A program made the position numbers and the translations under genes. The notes under the pieces are model-generated. The model ran no database searches. It was not told the DNA's origin and was given only the letters and a program-made list of their open reading frames with translations. Below, in pieces: positions 34,332-44,675 of a stretch of 64,000 nucleotides of DNA. Origin of the DNA: Macropodus opercularis (lineage: Eukaryota > Chordata > Actinopteri > Anabantiformes > Osphronemidae). Positions within the stretch are counted from its first letter, which is position 1. Each line of letters begins with the position of its first letter. The stretch is taken from the NCBI GenBank assembly GCA_030770545.1, contig CM061106.1, positions 8,288,001 through 8,352,000 of the forward strand, read 5' to 3'.

Positions 34332-35300
34332 GGCCACAAATGGTGACCTGTAATAGTGGTGACCAGCAGGTAACGAGTCATTGTCTGGAAAAAAGCACAA
34401 TTAACCAACAACAATTACATCTACACGTTCAACATCACAGCAAATGGATTTGACCAGATACTTTCTGACTGTTTCCCAATAACTATTGTCCTCAGGTAGT
34501 TGTATAACGAACTGGACCTTTTCTTTACTGAAGCTCATTCTTACCTTCTGACGGCTGCTGGAAATCGACAGTTTCCGCCCTTGACGGCTTGGCGAGGATC
34601 CTCACTGTCATTGTCTGGTTGTTGTGACAATGAACCTGACGAGTCAGAGGATCAAAACACTGTGGACACAAAGAAATGGAGGAGAGCTGGTCAGATCACT
34701 AATTCAATAAGGAAGTGAAGTGGAAGAAGCTGCTGTGATGTGGATTTTGGACATTTAAGACGAGAAATGGGACGTTACTCACTGGGAATGAAGCTACAGT
34801 GACCAGTGCTCCGATGACGTGTGACCACCAAACCGGCGTCCACTCGCTGGTACACACTCAACGTTATTTACAGTCTCACCCTAAGGCCTGGGCAGTGATG
34901 GTTTCTTCACTGGTCACTGGCCACAAGTCCCTATTGGTTCTCACCACCAGATACCCAGACTCTGCCACAGGATGGTGGTTTGACTGTATTTGACTCTTCT
35001 GGTCCTTAGCAGCTTTTTGTAGTCAAACAGCTGGAGCAGTTGTTATTCGTCATGGACTGCATCCCATAGCCCCAAACAACATGACAGGTTAAAGAAACAG
35101 CAATAATAATAATCATTTATTCACAGCTTTAATTGTTACATCTGCACCACATTGTAATGAGGCAAATATTTCTCACTGAATTCTTACCGATAGCAGGACC
35201 TGGTGCTCAACATCTGACAAGTCACGTGAGAAGCACGACAGGTGTGTTTTCTGAGAAACAAGGCTTCGGCCGAGCCTTGTTTCTTATAATACAGCACACA
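34332..35300 (-). pseudogene. Decayed tandem copy of USP37-like 3' exons
   Basis: The order of sequence parallels 35478-36320: an exon F equivalent near 34550-34665, an exon E equivalent near 34755-34850, a faint exon D trace near 35010-35090, and an exon C trace near 35185-35260. The E copy has an in-frame TAG (CGHTSSEHWSL then stop) and the F copy no longer keeps the LILEL-type text. A near-perfect palindrome (gaaacaaggct...agccttgtttc) sits at about 35257-35285. Confidence 0.6.
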
Positions 35301-35681
35301 AGCGTCTCTCTCTCTCAAGGAGCCCGGCTTCACGTAGACGTCGTAGTCGCTGTAGCATAATCACAATCTCACAACTGGAATGACCTGAGAACAAACACAA
35401 CATTTGGTTATGAATTCATAAAACCTGAGTTGACCTCACAGTTGACTGTAACACAAACAAACACTTACCATAATCAGCTGTAGGCCCTAAATGGCAGATA
35501 GTGGTGACAAGCGAGTAACAAGCTGTCTGGAAAATAGCACAGTTAACAAACAACCATTAGATTTACACATTCAATAGTCCAGCAAATGTATTTTACCACT
35601 TACTTTCTAAGTGTCTCACTATAATCATTGTTATCACATCATTGTGTAATGAACCGGGCCTTTACTGAAGCTCTGCCCTAC

Positions 35682-36888
35682 CTCCAGATGGCTGCTGGAA
35701 ATCATCAGTTCACGTGACAACTCCATGGGCGTCCTCACTTTCACCATCTTGTTGCCATTGAACTCGGTGCGTCTGAGTTCCAGGATCAAGACACTGTGGA
35801 CCCAAAGAGATGGAGGAGAGGTGGTCAAATCACTCACTCAAAAAGGAAGTCAAGTGGAAGAAGCTGCTGCGATGAGGTCTCTAGACATCTGGGATGAGAA
35901 ATAGGATGTTACTCACTTTGGCAGGGTCAACAACGACCACTGCTCCACTGACTCCTCATTTCCACAGCTGCACTTGTTTAAGCACTGGAAACACGGGAGA
36001 AGAAGCTTTTAGCTGAAACCTTACAATTGATCAAACGCACAAACAGCTTTGGTTTCTATCTTTGCTGAGTGTTGGGGCTGAGGCGTACTGTCAGGTAGTC
36101 GTCCAGACACTGCTGGACTGACCCTCCTGGACTCCACGTGGGGTCCAGGAAAAAGCTCTTGCAGTCGTGGTGAGTCGGTAGCTGCTGCCCACACCTGCAC
36201 AATAACATGACAGCTAAAAGTTATAATATATCTTGTTCATAGGTTCAACTAGTACACGTCCACATCAGTATAAGACTATAAAGAGTTCATACCGACTGCA
36301 GGTCACGGTGCTCAAGACCTCAACAGAGATGTGAGCAGCGACAGGACATGCGTACGAGAGCCCAAGAGCGTTGGCTGCTCTCTGCAGATCAAGGGAAACC
36401 AACTGCAGCATGTCCAGCACCGACATGACCAACAAAAAGCAGTCCTGCAAAGAAACGGCGTTTTAGACAGAGGAGTTTAACTACAAAAACATTCTGTACA
36501 TCACTGTCTGCTCTGTAGCACAAACAAGACGTGCACCAACATTTGGTCCGTCCTTGGCAAAGGTCGGCTCGTACTGCGCAACCATGTGCTTCAGGGCTTC
36601 CAGGACCTCTGTCTTCTCATCGATGTCATTTGAGAAGCCAAGACGGACAAGTTCGCCAAACAACCTGGAAAGAGCAGGTGAAGAAATTAGGATGGTCCTC
36701 ATGCTGACTGGTAACGTTAGTGGACAAACCAACGTCTGTGCTACGCTGCGGACCAGCTGCTGTACCTCATGGTGGAGCTGGTGCTGGCAACCTCAACCTG
36801 AACACTGAACTCCTCCATGAAAGGCTTCAGCCACAGGAGGAACTGGACGGCAGCGTTCACGAAGCAGGTATCGCCGAGGTTGGGTAAC
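35682..36888 (-). pseudogene. USP37-like ubiquitin-specific protease, six catalytic-domain exons
   Basis: Minus-strand exons with GT-AG borders and matching phases: A 36766-36888, B 36541-36664, C 36293-36444, D 36089-36194, E 35917-35984, F 35682-35793. Joined, they give the USP (peptidase C19) order: Cys box NLGDTCFVNAAVQFLLWL with the catalytic Cys, then LKHMVAQYEPTFAKDGPN joined to DCFLLVMSVLDMLQ (position of the NDAHEFL motif), ACPVAAHISVEVLSTVTC then RCGQQ (zinc-finger Cys pair), CLNKCSCG (second Cys pair), and NVLILELRRTEFNG, the equivalent of RVLILHLKRYSF in USP37. Such enzymes remove ubiquitin from substrates. The His box (GHY) and catalytic Asp/Asn are not found downstream, where a decayed duplicate begins. 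The AHE of the NDAHEFL motif is altered. It may be a pseudogene or a 3'-truncated copy; all six exons remain open. Confidence 0.75.
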
Positions 36889-36981
36889 CTGAAACATGAA
36901 AAACATCACGTGTCCTTTTCCACAGATGAAGACTCACAATAAACTATAACCTCACGCACAGAACACGCGTGGAGTCATCAG

Positions 36982-37774
36982 GTGTATGTGACACTCGATG
37001 ACGTACCCGCGACAAGCCGCTCATATGGGGAGAGAGGCCTGAAGGTGGAAGAGACAGAGACACACACGTTACTCTACTAATGCTACAGCAATGAAGTCAT
37101 CAATAATAAACAACAACAATATCATGTGGAACATTAAACATACGTGTGCTCTGAGGAGGCCGGTGCTGCAGCAGGAGACAACTGTGTGGTGTCTGTTCCA
37201 AACACAGAAACTCAGTTCAACACAACAAATACATATATAATACACATATTCCAGCTTTAGCCCCTGGAACTTTGAATCTATGTCCTTGTGGACTCACACC
37301 TGGAAAACGTCTCCTATACTGTTTAATGGCAGAACTTAATTAATTGCATTTGGAAAAGTCACTTTTTACTAATGATTTGCTATTTGAACTACGAGTCTGA
37401 TAAGATGAAAAGTAAAGCGACAATAAACTCTCTCTCTCGTGAAAAACTGCTTTTGTAACACGAGCTGTAACACATGTATTATTACATTATTATATTAAAA
37501 GCATTAGCATAGCACAGTACAACATGTTTGCTAACGCTAGTCCGGGCTGTACAAATAGCAGAAGCTAACTCGGTCCTTTGCTCTGTTCAGCCGTCACTTA
37601 CATAAAATACCGGATTTCACCGCCTTCTCGGTTCCGGAGCCCAGATGTAACTTTCCGTACGGGACCAAAATGTAACCGGTCCAGACTAAGATGGGGGCGA
37701 TCTACGCTGGTGCCTTTCTGAGCTACGCTAATACACAAGCTAGCGCTAGCCACATTAGCCGCTAGCCGTTAGCT
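36982..37774. repeat. Segmental duplication, copy 1 (5' flank of the USP37-like gene)
   Basis: Near-identical to 48394-49196 in the same orientation, beginning gtgtatgtgacactcgatga and ending ccgctagccgttagct. Differences include an extra 20-base stretch in the other copy near 48855-48875 and loss there of the acaaatagcagaagctaact words. The right half has CpGs and 'gctagcgctagc' palindromic words and probably contains the promoter and first exon of the minus-strand USP37-like gene. Confidence 0.9.
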
Positions 37775-38560
37775 GCACTTTGACTCCAGTGTGACACGTG
37801 TGATGGTGCGTTCGAGGCCTCCTTACTTCCAGACAAACCGCTGTTGGAGCCGCGAAGATGCTGAAGTCCACCGTCTGCCTGTTGACAATGAGCAGACGCA
37901 CGCGATGATTAAGCGTCAAACCATCTTAGACTGGACATTTGTTTTACATTACTTCATAACACAGAAATATAGATTAACATTCGTAGTAACATATTAAAAC
38001 GCAAACAAAACGAGGACATGACTCAGATTCTGAAGGTGACTGAAAACCTTTGATTTCACCTGGTTTCTTCTCTCAGGGCTTCCTCAATAATAAAGTTTAG
38101 CAGACAGCCCACTTTTATTTATCTAGTAACATATTAAAATCCCAACAAATAAACCTGTTTAAAATAGATCATGATACATTTAATTAGTCATTAGTAAAAA
38201 CATCAAGATTTCTCAATGCACAAAGTCAAACAAACAGTTCGGGTCAATAAATTCAGACACTTACCCTCCAGCGTCTGAGCAGACGCGCTATCTGTCCAAA
38301 AAAACAAGGCAGCCTTTGTTGGAAAGTAAAATCAAACAAAATAATATGTGTGATATCAAGTATGAAAGGTGTGTAGTTGTAGTTGTAGGTGTAGTTGTGG
38401 TGCAATGAAGCAAAGCTGGTCGTTAGTCTTTCTCTCTCTAAAAACTTTGAGTTGCTGAGGGAACGCAAAAATGTCCTGATACAGGTTAAGATGCAATTTA
38501 TTGAATCTCTTGCTGTTGGAGGTTTGTCAGCAGGAAACGACTTAGCACAAAGCTACTAAA
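37775..38560. other. Intergenic, upstream of the USP37-like gene
   Basis: AT-rich beyond 37.95 kb. No exon is recognised. Confidence 0.4.
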
Positions 38561-39678
38561 TAGTCATGGCCAAAAATATCAGCACCCTTGCAATTCTGTC
38601 AGAATACGCAACACTTGTGTGGACAATAAATGCAACCAGTTTGTGTTGTGTGTCACCCTGAGCATGGAGAAAAGAAACAAGTGTAAAGAGCTGTCTGGGG
38701 AAAAACATGGACAATGTCAAGGCTACAAGTCCATCGGCAGAGATCTGAATGTTCCAACATCATCCAGAGGTTTTACAGCCCGTGGCTCTGTAGAGAACCT
38801 CCCTGGACGTCGACGGAAGGGCAAAATTAATGAAAAATTACAATGAAGGATTGTTGGAATGGTGGGTAAAGAATCCCATTAACCTCCAAACAAATCCAAG
38901 CTGATCTGCAGACACAGGGCACAACAGTGTCAGCTCAGCCCAGGAGGCACCACTGCTGACACAAAGGCAGAAAAAGCAAGACTGCAGTTTGACAAAACCA
39001 CAGTCCTTCTGGGAGAACGTGCTGTGGACAGATGAGACAAAAGCAGAGCTTCCTGGTAAAGGACATCATGGCATGTTTACAGAAGAAGAAATGAGGCCTT
39101 CAAAGAAAAGAACACAGTCCCTGCAGTCACACGTGGTGGAGGCTCAAAGATGTTCTGGGGTTGCTGTGCTGCTTCTGCCACTGGAGGCCTTGACTGTGTG
39201 AACGCTGTCATGAAATCTGATGATGAACAAAGAATTTTGGGCCACAGCGTCGTGGCCAGTGTCAGAAGGCTGCGTCTCCACCAGAAGTCCTGGGTCGTCC
39301 AGCAGGACAATGACCCCAGACCCACTTCAACAAGCACCAGAAATGGCTCCAAACAAAGCGCTGGAGTTCTGAAACGACAGCAACGAGTCCAGATCTGACT
39401 CCCACAGAACCTGTGGAGAGATCTCACAACAGCAGGTGGGAGTAGGCCTCCTTCAAATCTGAACCACCTGGAGCAGTTTGCAAAAGAAGAGTGTTACAGG
39501 AAGCCATTCATTTTCTGATTTCTTTGTTTGTTTGTTTGTTTGTTGTGTTGTTCCAGTGCGAACGGAAACAATAAAGACATAAAAAACAAAACATTTGCAA
39601 GTGGAACAATTTTCTGAGACAAGTGTTGCATTTTCTGACACAATTGCAAGGGTGCAAGTACTTTTGGCCATGACTGTA
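38561..39678 (+). mobile_element. Tc1-like DNA transposon with decayed transposase
   Basis: Inverted termini are visible: gtcatggccaaaaatatcag with gcacccttgcaattctgtca at the left and the reverse complement (ttgcaagggtgcaag, acttttggccatgac) at the right, about 1.1 kb apart. Inside, pieces of a Tc1 transposase appear in several frames, for example WTDETKAELPGKG (around the second catalytic Asp) and VVQQDNDPRPTS (the DNDPKHTS region). Stops and frameshifts make it non-autonomous. Confidence 0.85.
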
Positions 39679-39829
39679 CATGTTCAGCTTGGAATTTAGC
39701 TGCAGTTTCATCATCATGTCAGGAAATAACAGAATGGCATAATGTGGACCTTTGAGAACTGAATACTACACCAGTCATGGCTTCACCAGCCTCAGCCTCA
39801 TCCTTTAAGCACCAATGAGGACACCTATG

Positions 39830-39902
39830 GGCAGCAATGTTCACCAATAATTACATTTCCCAAATGTGGGATCAATAAAGGATTATCTTATTTTATCTTA
39901 CC
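39830..39902 (+). repeat. LINE 3' tail fragment
   Basis: aatgtgggatcaataaagga followed by 'ttatcttattttatctta' is the usual end of fish LINE tails. Only the tail is present. Confidence 0.5.
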
Positions 39903-39966
39903 TGTGGGGCCATGAAACCAAACACAGCAACAGAAATTAAAAAGCAGACTCTTTGATAATGGGCTA

Positions 39967-40170
39967 ACGTGTTAATCCTGGCACCATAGCAACATGTATG
40001 TTGACAGCAAACATTCTAAAAAACTTTAGACACAACAAACAGCCACAGACAGAGGTAGGATTTTTTCAAGCTCTGCTAAAAATGTGCATTTACTTAGATT
40101 TTCTGTTCAGTTCAACCTAATTGTGTTTAGGAAGATGTTAATTTACTTTAGCTGCTTAGTTCAGGTCAGT
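39967..40170 (+). repeat. Duplicated segment, copy 1
   Basis: Closely matches 40579-40734 plus 41464-41510 (shared words gcaacatgtatgttgacagc and gtgcatttacttagattttc). The second copy is split by a solo LTR. Confidence 0.85.
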
Positions 40171-40578
40171 GAGGTTTATCAGATTGAATCTATTTCACTG
40201 AAACCAGCGTTGGATGCTTCAGTGTGTTTTACAGGGATCATTATGTTTATTACTGCTTGATTTGGTTAAATGTGAATTGTCAAATATCATAGGACACAGT
40301 AATAGAATCGAGCCTCTGAAAAAAATTACTATGAAGCTTTTAGTGAAATATTTAATGAAGCTGCATTTACCTTCAACTCAAACATGTTTCATGGACACAT
40401 CTGTAAATATTTCCATTCCAATGACGCTGCATCTGTAACAGATAGGTGCTGATGGGACAATGCAGAGTGAGGAGACGTCCCTGCAGGGGTTTATTTGGGC
40501 CACGTGTCAATTTAAAGCAGCTTCTGCAGCTCTGACCATGTTCATTTCAGCCTGTGCAGACTCTGGCCATTCAGCCTC

Positions 40579-41510
40579 ACGTGTTAATCCTGGCCCATAG
40601 CAACATGTATGTTGACAGCAAACATTCTAAAAAACCTTAGACACAACAAACAGCGACAGATAAAGGTAGGATTTTTTCAAGCTCTGCTACAAATGTGCAT
40701 TTACTTAGATTTTCTGTTCAGTTCAACCTATTTGTGTTACGGTTACGCTGACGGTGCTTTAGGTGAGAGAGACGGAACAGGCTGAACCAGGTTGAGTGTG
40801 TGAAGATGACAAGTTTATTGAACAGTTTAGCAGAACGATTGGGAATATTGATGAGGCGAACGGCAGTCAGACCTCCGGGCAGCGAGTCCAGGAAGGGGAT
40901 GAGTGAAGGAGGAAAACGTCAGACTGCAGGTGAGACAAACGGGAAAACACCAATCCACACTACAACGGTTCATCCACTAAAACAATGATAACTAAAGGCG
41001 AGCCGAACCGGCTGATAGTTCAGAATAGACACGCTATGGGCTAACGGCGCACCACAGGCGCTCGCAGCGGCAGCTAGTAATCGGAGTCCAGGCACACAGG
41101 AACACAGGGCAGAACAGAGTTCGTGGCAAGAGTTGTTAACCAAGCAGGGAAAATCCACAATCCAGTGAGTGTCCAGGCAAAGACAGGGGAGCAGACAATG
41201 GAAGCAATAACTCACTGTTCGTGGCGAGAAGCGAGATCTGGTTCGAGATTCGAGGTAGGTTGAGACACCTTGTAACGTTGACGATCCGACAGGGACTGAG
41301 CTGTGGGGAGAACTTAAATAAGGGCGGTGATGAGCCAGGTGACCAGGTGGATGTAATCAGGCAGGTGAGAGCTAATCAGGCAGGTGCGTGGTGATCATCT
41401 CCGCTGGGTGGAGTTACACCCAGTAAGGGACCGATCGGCCAGGCTGCCGATCGTGACAATTTGTGTTTAGGAAGATGTTAAGTTACTTTAGCTGCGTAGC
41501 TTTGTCAAGT
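40579..41510 (+). repeat. Duplicated segment, copy 2, interrupted by a solo LTR
   Basis: The left part 40579-40734 and right part 41464-41510 together align with 39967-40170. The intervening 724 bp are the solo LTR listed separately. The sequence between the two copies (40171-40578) has no recognised gene. Confidence 0.8.
40735..41458 (-). mobile_element. Solo LTR, 724 bp, with 5-bp target duplication
   Basis: Ends are TGTTACGGTTACGC and ...GCCGATCGTGACA, i.e. TG...CA with inverted TGTYACG termini. The target duplication is atttg (40730-40734 and 41459-41463), and the intact insertion site can be read from the sister segment at about 40128. On the minus strand there is TTATTTAAG (TATA-like) and later CAATAAAC (polyadenylation-like), so the LTR is oriented to the left. 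The minus-strand start TGTCACGATCGGCAG is shared with the element at 53826. Confidence 0.8.
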
Positions 41511-41690
41511 CAGTGACTTGATTTGACTAAAGCTCGGACTCTGAGAGGAACCAGGTCATAGATGCTGGTTGTCCGGGTTTAAAGTTAACATTTAAAGTGA
41601 CATTAACCTGCAATAAGTTGACATATTTGGTTCTGGACGGGTCAGAGGTTTTAAGAGAGGCCTGAGACACTAAACTTTAGTCTTGTGTCA
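41511..41690. other. Spacer before the purine-rich tract
   Basis: No feature is recognised. Confidence 0.4.
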
Positions 41691-42850
41691 TTACAGATTA
41701 GAGAGCGAAAAATAAAGAAAGGAATAAGTGAAGAAAGTGAAGATGGAGGAGACGGTGAAGCCGGAAGAGTTGGTGGAGATGGAGGAGATGAAGGAGGAGG
41801 AGGAAGAAATGTGGAGAGTTCTGTGGAGGATGCTGGCCAGAAGAAGACGGAGCTTGACAAAGAGACTGGAGGTGGTGAAGGAAGTGAATGAGGAGGAGGA
41901 GGAAGTGGAGGAGGAGGTGGAGGACGAAGAAGAAGAAAGACGGAGAGCCTGGGGGGAAATGGTTGCCGAAAGCAAAAGGTGGATAAGTACACTGTTTGAT
42001 GAAGTGGAGGAGGCGAAGGAGGAAGAGGAGGAGGAGGCGAAGGAGGAAGAGGAGGATGAGGAGGTGGAGGAGGAGAATATAGAGAAGGAGGATGAGGAGG
42101 AGAAAGGGAGAAGGTGGTGGACATGGAGAGAGTGGAGGAGCAGGTGGTTTAGGAGCATGACGGCGGAGGAGGAAGAAAAGACAAAAATTAAGAAGGAGAA
42201 AAAGAAAAGAAAGAAGGAGGCGGAGAAAGAAATCAAGAGAAGAGAACGTGAAGAGTTGGAAAGAAAGAAGGAGGTTAAAAAACTACAAAAGAGGGAGGAA
42301 AAGGAGATAAAAGAAAAAAGAAAGAGAGAGAAAGAGGAGGAGAAATTTAAAAGAAAAGTCTGTAATTGGATGGAAAAGGAAAAAATAAAAGAAAGAAAGT
42401 GGGAGGACAAAAAATATGAAAACTTAAATTGGGAGTGGGAACTAAAAAAAAGAAAAATATCCAAACCGATGACTGTAAAAAGAATAAGAGAGGATAGAGT
42501 ATTTGTAGATCTTAGCGGGTACATGGTGGGGTGAAAGAAGAAAGAGGAGGGAGGGGAGGAGAAGGGGAGGGAGGAGGAAAGGAAAGAAAGAAAGGAAGAG
42601 GGAGGAAGAGGAGGGAGGAGGAGAGGAAAGAAAGAAAAAGGTGAGAGAGGAGGAGGAGGAGATGAGGAGGGAGGAGGAGAGGAAAGAAAGAAAAAGGTGA
42701 GAGAGGAGGAGGAGGAGATGAGGAGGGAGGAGGAGAGGAAAGAAAGAAAAAGGTGAGAGAGGAGGAGGAGGAGAAAGAAAGAAAAAGGAGGAGGCACAAA
42801 AAGAGTGGAAAGAATAACCAGAGAGGGAGAAGGAGGAGCACAGGAGCAGC
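41691..42850. repeat. Purine-rich tract on the plus strand
   Basis: About 1.15 kb is overwhelmingly A and G on the plus strand, mostly gga, gaa and aaag words. This composition opens long frames on both strands; the 398-codon minus-strand frame (Ser/Phe/Leu/Pro-rich) is a by-product. Near its end a 56-bp unit (gagggaggaggagagg then aaagaaagaaaaagg) is repeated three times from 42611. Confidence 0.85.
41728..42534 (+). CDS. Possible E/K-rich coiled-coil protein, or composition artefact
   Basis: A 268-codon frame starting MKKVKMEETVKPEELVEMEE. It is extremely rich in Glu, Lys and Arg, with tryptophan-bearing patches (RRWWTWREWRSRWF; CNWMEKEKIKERKWED; ENLNWEWELKKRK). The last 30 residues leave the simple pattern (PMTVKRIREDRVFVDLSGYM), and tryptophans recur at intervals, which a pure purine repeat can give through TGG only where T is present. 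It could be a small trichohyalin-like coiled-coil gene, but I see no homologous domain, promoter or splice partner, so confidence is low. Confidence 0.3.
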   Translation: MKKVKMEETVKPEELVEMEEMKEEEEEMWRVLWRMLARRRRSLTKRLEVVKEVNEEEEEVEEEVEDEEEERRRAWGEMVAESKRWISTLFDEVEEAKEEEEEEAKEEEEDEEVEEENIEKEDEEEKGRRWWTWREWRSRWFRSMTAEEEEKTKIKKEKKKRKKEAEKEIKRREREELERKKEVKKLQKREEKEIKEKRKREKEEEKFKRKVCNWMEKEKIKERKWEDKKYENLNWEWELKKRKISKPMTVKRIREDRVFVDLSGYMVG

Positions 42851-43130
42851 CTGACAGCCTGGGCCACTCAATGTCAAAGTAAGACACTAATGGTTCCTAT
42901 TGTAAATGTTTGTGGCAGCCACCTGACGACAACGTGACCAGCGGTGACACGACAACCATGTGTGTGTGTGCTGTTAAGGTCAAGGAGGACGAGGAGGGTG
43001 TGTGTCTGTGTGGGAGGAGCATGTGTGTGTGTTAGTACCAACAAGCTACAACTGCGCTATATGAGCGCACACTGAGTGTTTGACGCGAAGCTGCTGTTAG
43101 CAGCCGCAACGAACCACAGCTGGGACTGGA

Positions 43131-43290
43131 GGAGACAGGAGTCGGCCACCAATCGTAGGGTCGGCGGTTCGATTCACGGCTCCTCTGGACTCAAAGCTGT
43201 TCCCAGTGAATGAATGTGTCTAAAAGTGCTACGAGACAGGAAAAGACAACATTAACCTGTATTGATCCCACACTGGGGAAATGTCCACGT
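43131..43290 (+). repeat. tRNA-like SINE fragment
   Basis: ggtcggcggttcgattcacg contains a B-box-like GGTTCGATTC, and the following ttcccagtgaatgaatgtgt is a usual continuation in fish repeats of this sort. A second copy of the tRNA-like part is at 43762-43825. Confidence 0.5.
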
Positions 43291-43397
43291 TAACGCAGTG
43301 TAGCGAGAACAAAAGACTAGAGGGTCTCATGTACCATTTAACAATGTAAAAGTAGAAAAGTATTGCGTCCGTAAGTCGACTCAGTGACCACCGCTAC

Positions 43398-43980
43398 TGG
43401 CCGGGTTTGGAAGGCTGGTTCGCCCATGACGGGTAAGATCCCACCTCAAACCCCGGGACGACCTAAGGCAGGCACAGTCACGATAACCTGGGAGGCTGTT
43501 TTCTCTGACGCGCCAGGCACATGCCCCCAAAACATGACAACACGGAGACGGTGGTGGGTAGGGCCGCCATCGTCTCTGTGCCAAGTGGTGTTCAAAGGAA
43601 CGGGCAAAGGAACGTGTGAGGGAATCCAAAAACAGCCTCTTAGCCGCTAGTGGTGCGTTAACATGGAAGGCTGGTTCGCCCATGACGGTAAGATCCCACC
43701 TCAAACCCCGGGACGACCTAAGGCACAGTCACGATTGTTTGAAGTCAGGACTTACGAGCCTCAGGAGACAGGAGTCGTCCACCAATCGTAGGGTCGGCGG
43801 TTCGATTCCCGGCTCCTCTGGATTTTGATTGACTGGACTGACTATGAGTCCACTCAGTGACCTCCAGGTTTGGAAGGCTGGTTCGCCCGTGACGGGTACG
43901 ATTCTTAAAACCCGGAGGCACAGTCACGATAACCTGTGAGGCCGTTGTGTCACACCAGGCACATGCCCCCCAGCCCAGCC
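43398..43980 (+). repeat. Composite repeat: three copies of a 'ggttcgccc' unit with tRNA-like insert
   Basis: A unit beginning ggaaggctggttcgcccatg and containing aaaccccgggacgacctaag and cacagtcacgataacctg occurs at about 43409-43530, 43668-43737 and 43874-43975, each preceded by similar words. The tRNA-like gtcggcggttcgattcccgg lies between copies two and three. Long frames on both strands arise from these units. Confidence 0.6.
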
Positions 43981-44139
43981 TGCTCCCCCAGCTTCCTCCA
44001 TCAGAGTGACTGTGCTGCTGTGTTTGGTAGTTTGGTGTCATCAGGTGCTCGCTAACGTGTTGTCAGGCGTCTGCCTCGTGCATTTATAGAAGAAACCTTT
44101 AACTGGTATAAGGCTGCTCCTAAATGAATGGACTGAACT

Positions 44140-44535
44140 CAAGTTCAGTGGTGACGTTTCTAGACTGGCTGCTACTGAGGAGCCTCACTGCTGCCTCACA
44201 GCAACAAGGAGCCGGGTTGGATTCCCGGGTGGCCCAGGTGCTTTTCTGTGAGGAGTTTGCATGTTCTCCTCGTGTCGGTTTCCTCCCACAGTCCAAAGAC
44301 ATGCAGTCAGTTAACTGGAGACTCTAAACTGAGTGACTGTTTGTTCCTCTCTGCCTGTATGTGGTTCTGTGATGGACTGGCGACCTGTCCAGGCTAAACC
44401 CTGCTGCTCGCCCACATAGAAAGTTAGAAAGGTGCTTTATTCAAGCCACAGCACAGCGTCCAGCAGAAACCAGTGACAGCTGGGACAGGCTCCAGCAGCC
44501 GCCACCCTTAAAGCGGGTGAGCGGCTGAAGATGAG
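44140..44535 (+). repeat. tRNA-derived SINE-like element, common teleost type
   Basis: Ordered words typical of this widespread fish repeat are present: cagcaacaaggagccgggtt, gttggattcccgggtggc (B-box-like), gaggagtttgcatgttctcc, gtttcctcccacagtccaaa, gatggactggcgacctgtcc and gacaggctccagcagccgcc. It is nearly full-length but diverged. Confidence 0.7.
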
Positions 44536-44554
44536 TGCCCCCTTCCTCCCTCCC

Positions 44555-44675
44555 TCCCTCCCGCCTCAGCACCCACTTCACTCTCCAGGTGAGTGACCTC
44601 TGCTGAGCCGTCCACCCCTTCAGGGAGGCGGCGGCTCATCGGGATGTTACCTGTGTTGTTCGAGCCACGGGAGTC
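44555..44675 (-). repeat. Inverted partner of 47162-47262
   Basis: On the minus strand this reads cgaacaacacaggtaacatc, gccgcctccctgaaggggt, ggctcagcagaggtcac, matching 47162 onward in order. Neither copy has a recognised gene. Confidence 0.6.

Noticed and set aside
33902..34414. 170-codon minus-strand frame
   Set aside because: It is antisense to the Penelope-like reverse transcriptase text, which has clear motifs on the plus strand.
41691..42887. 398-codon minus-strand open frame rich in Ser, Phe, Leu and Pro
   Set aside because: It is the reverse complement of the purine-rich tract; lack of stops follows from composition. No domain or signal is seen.
43381..44041. Frames of 88-107 codons on both strands
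   Set aside because: They fall in the composite repeat with tRNA-like inserts; similar peptides recur in each copy.
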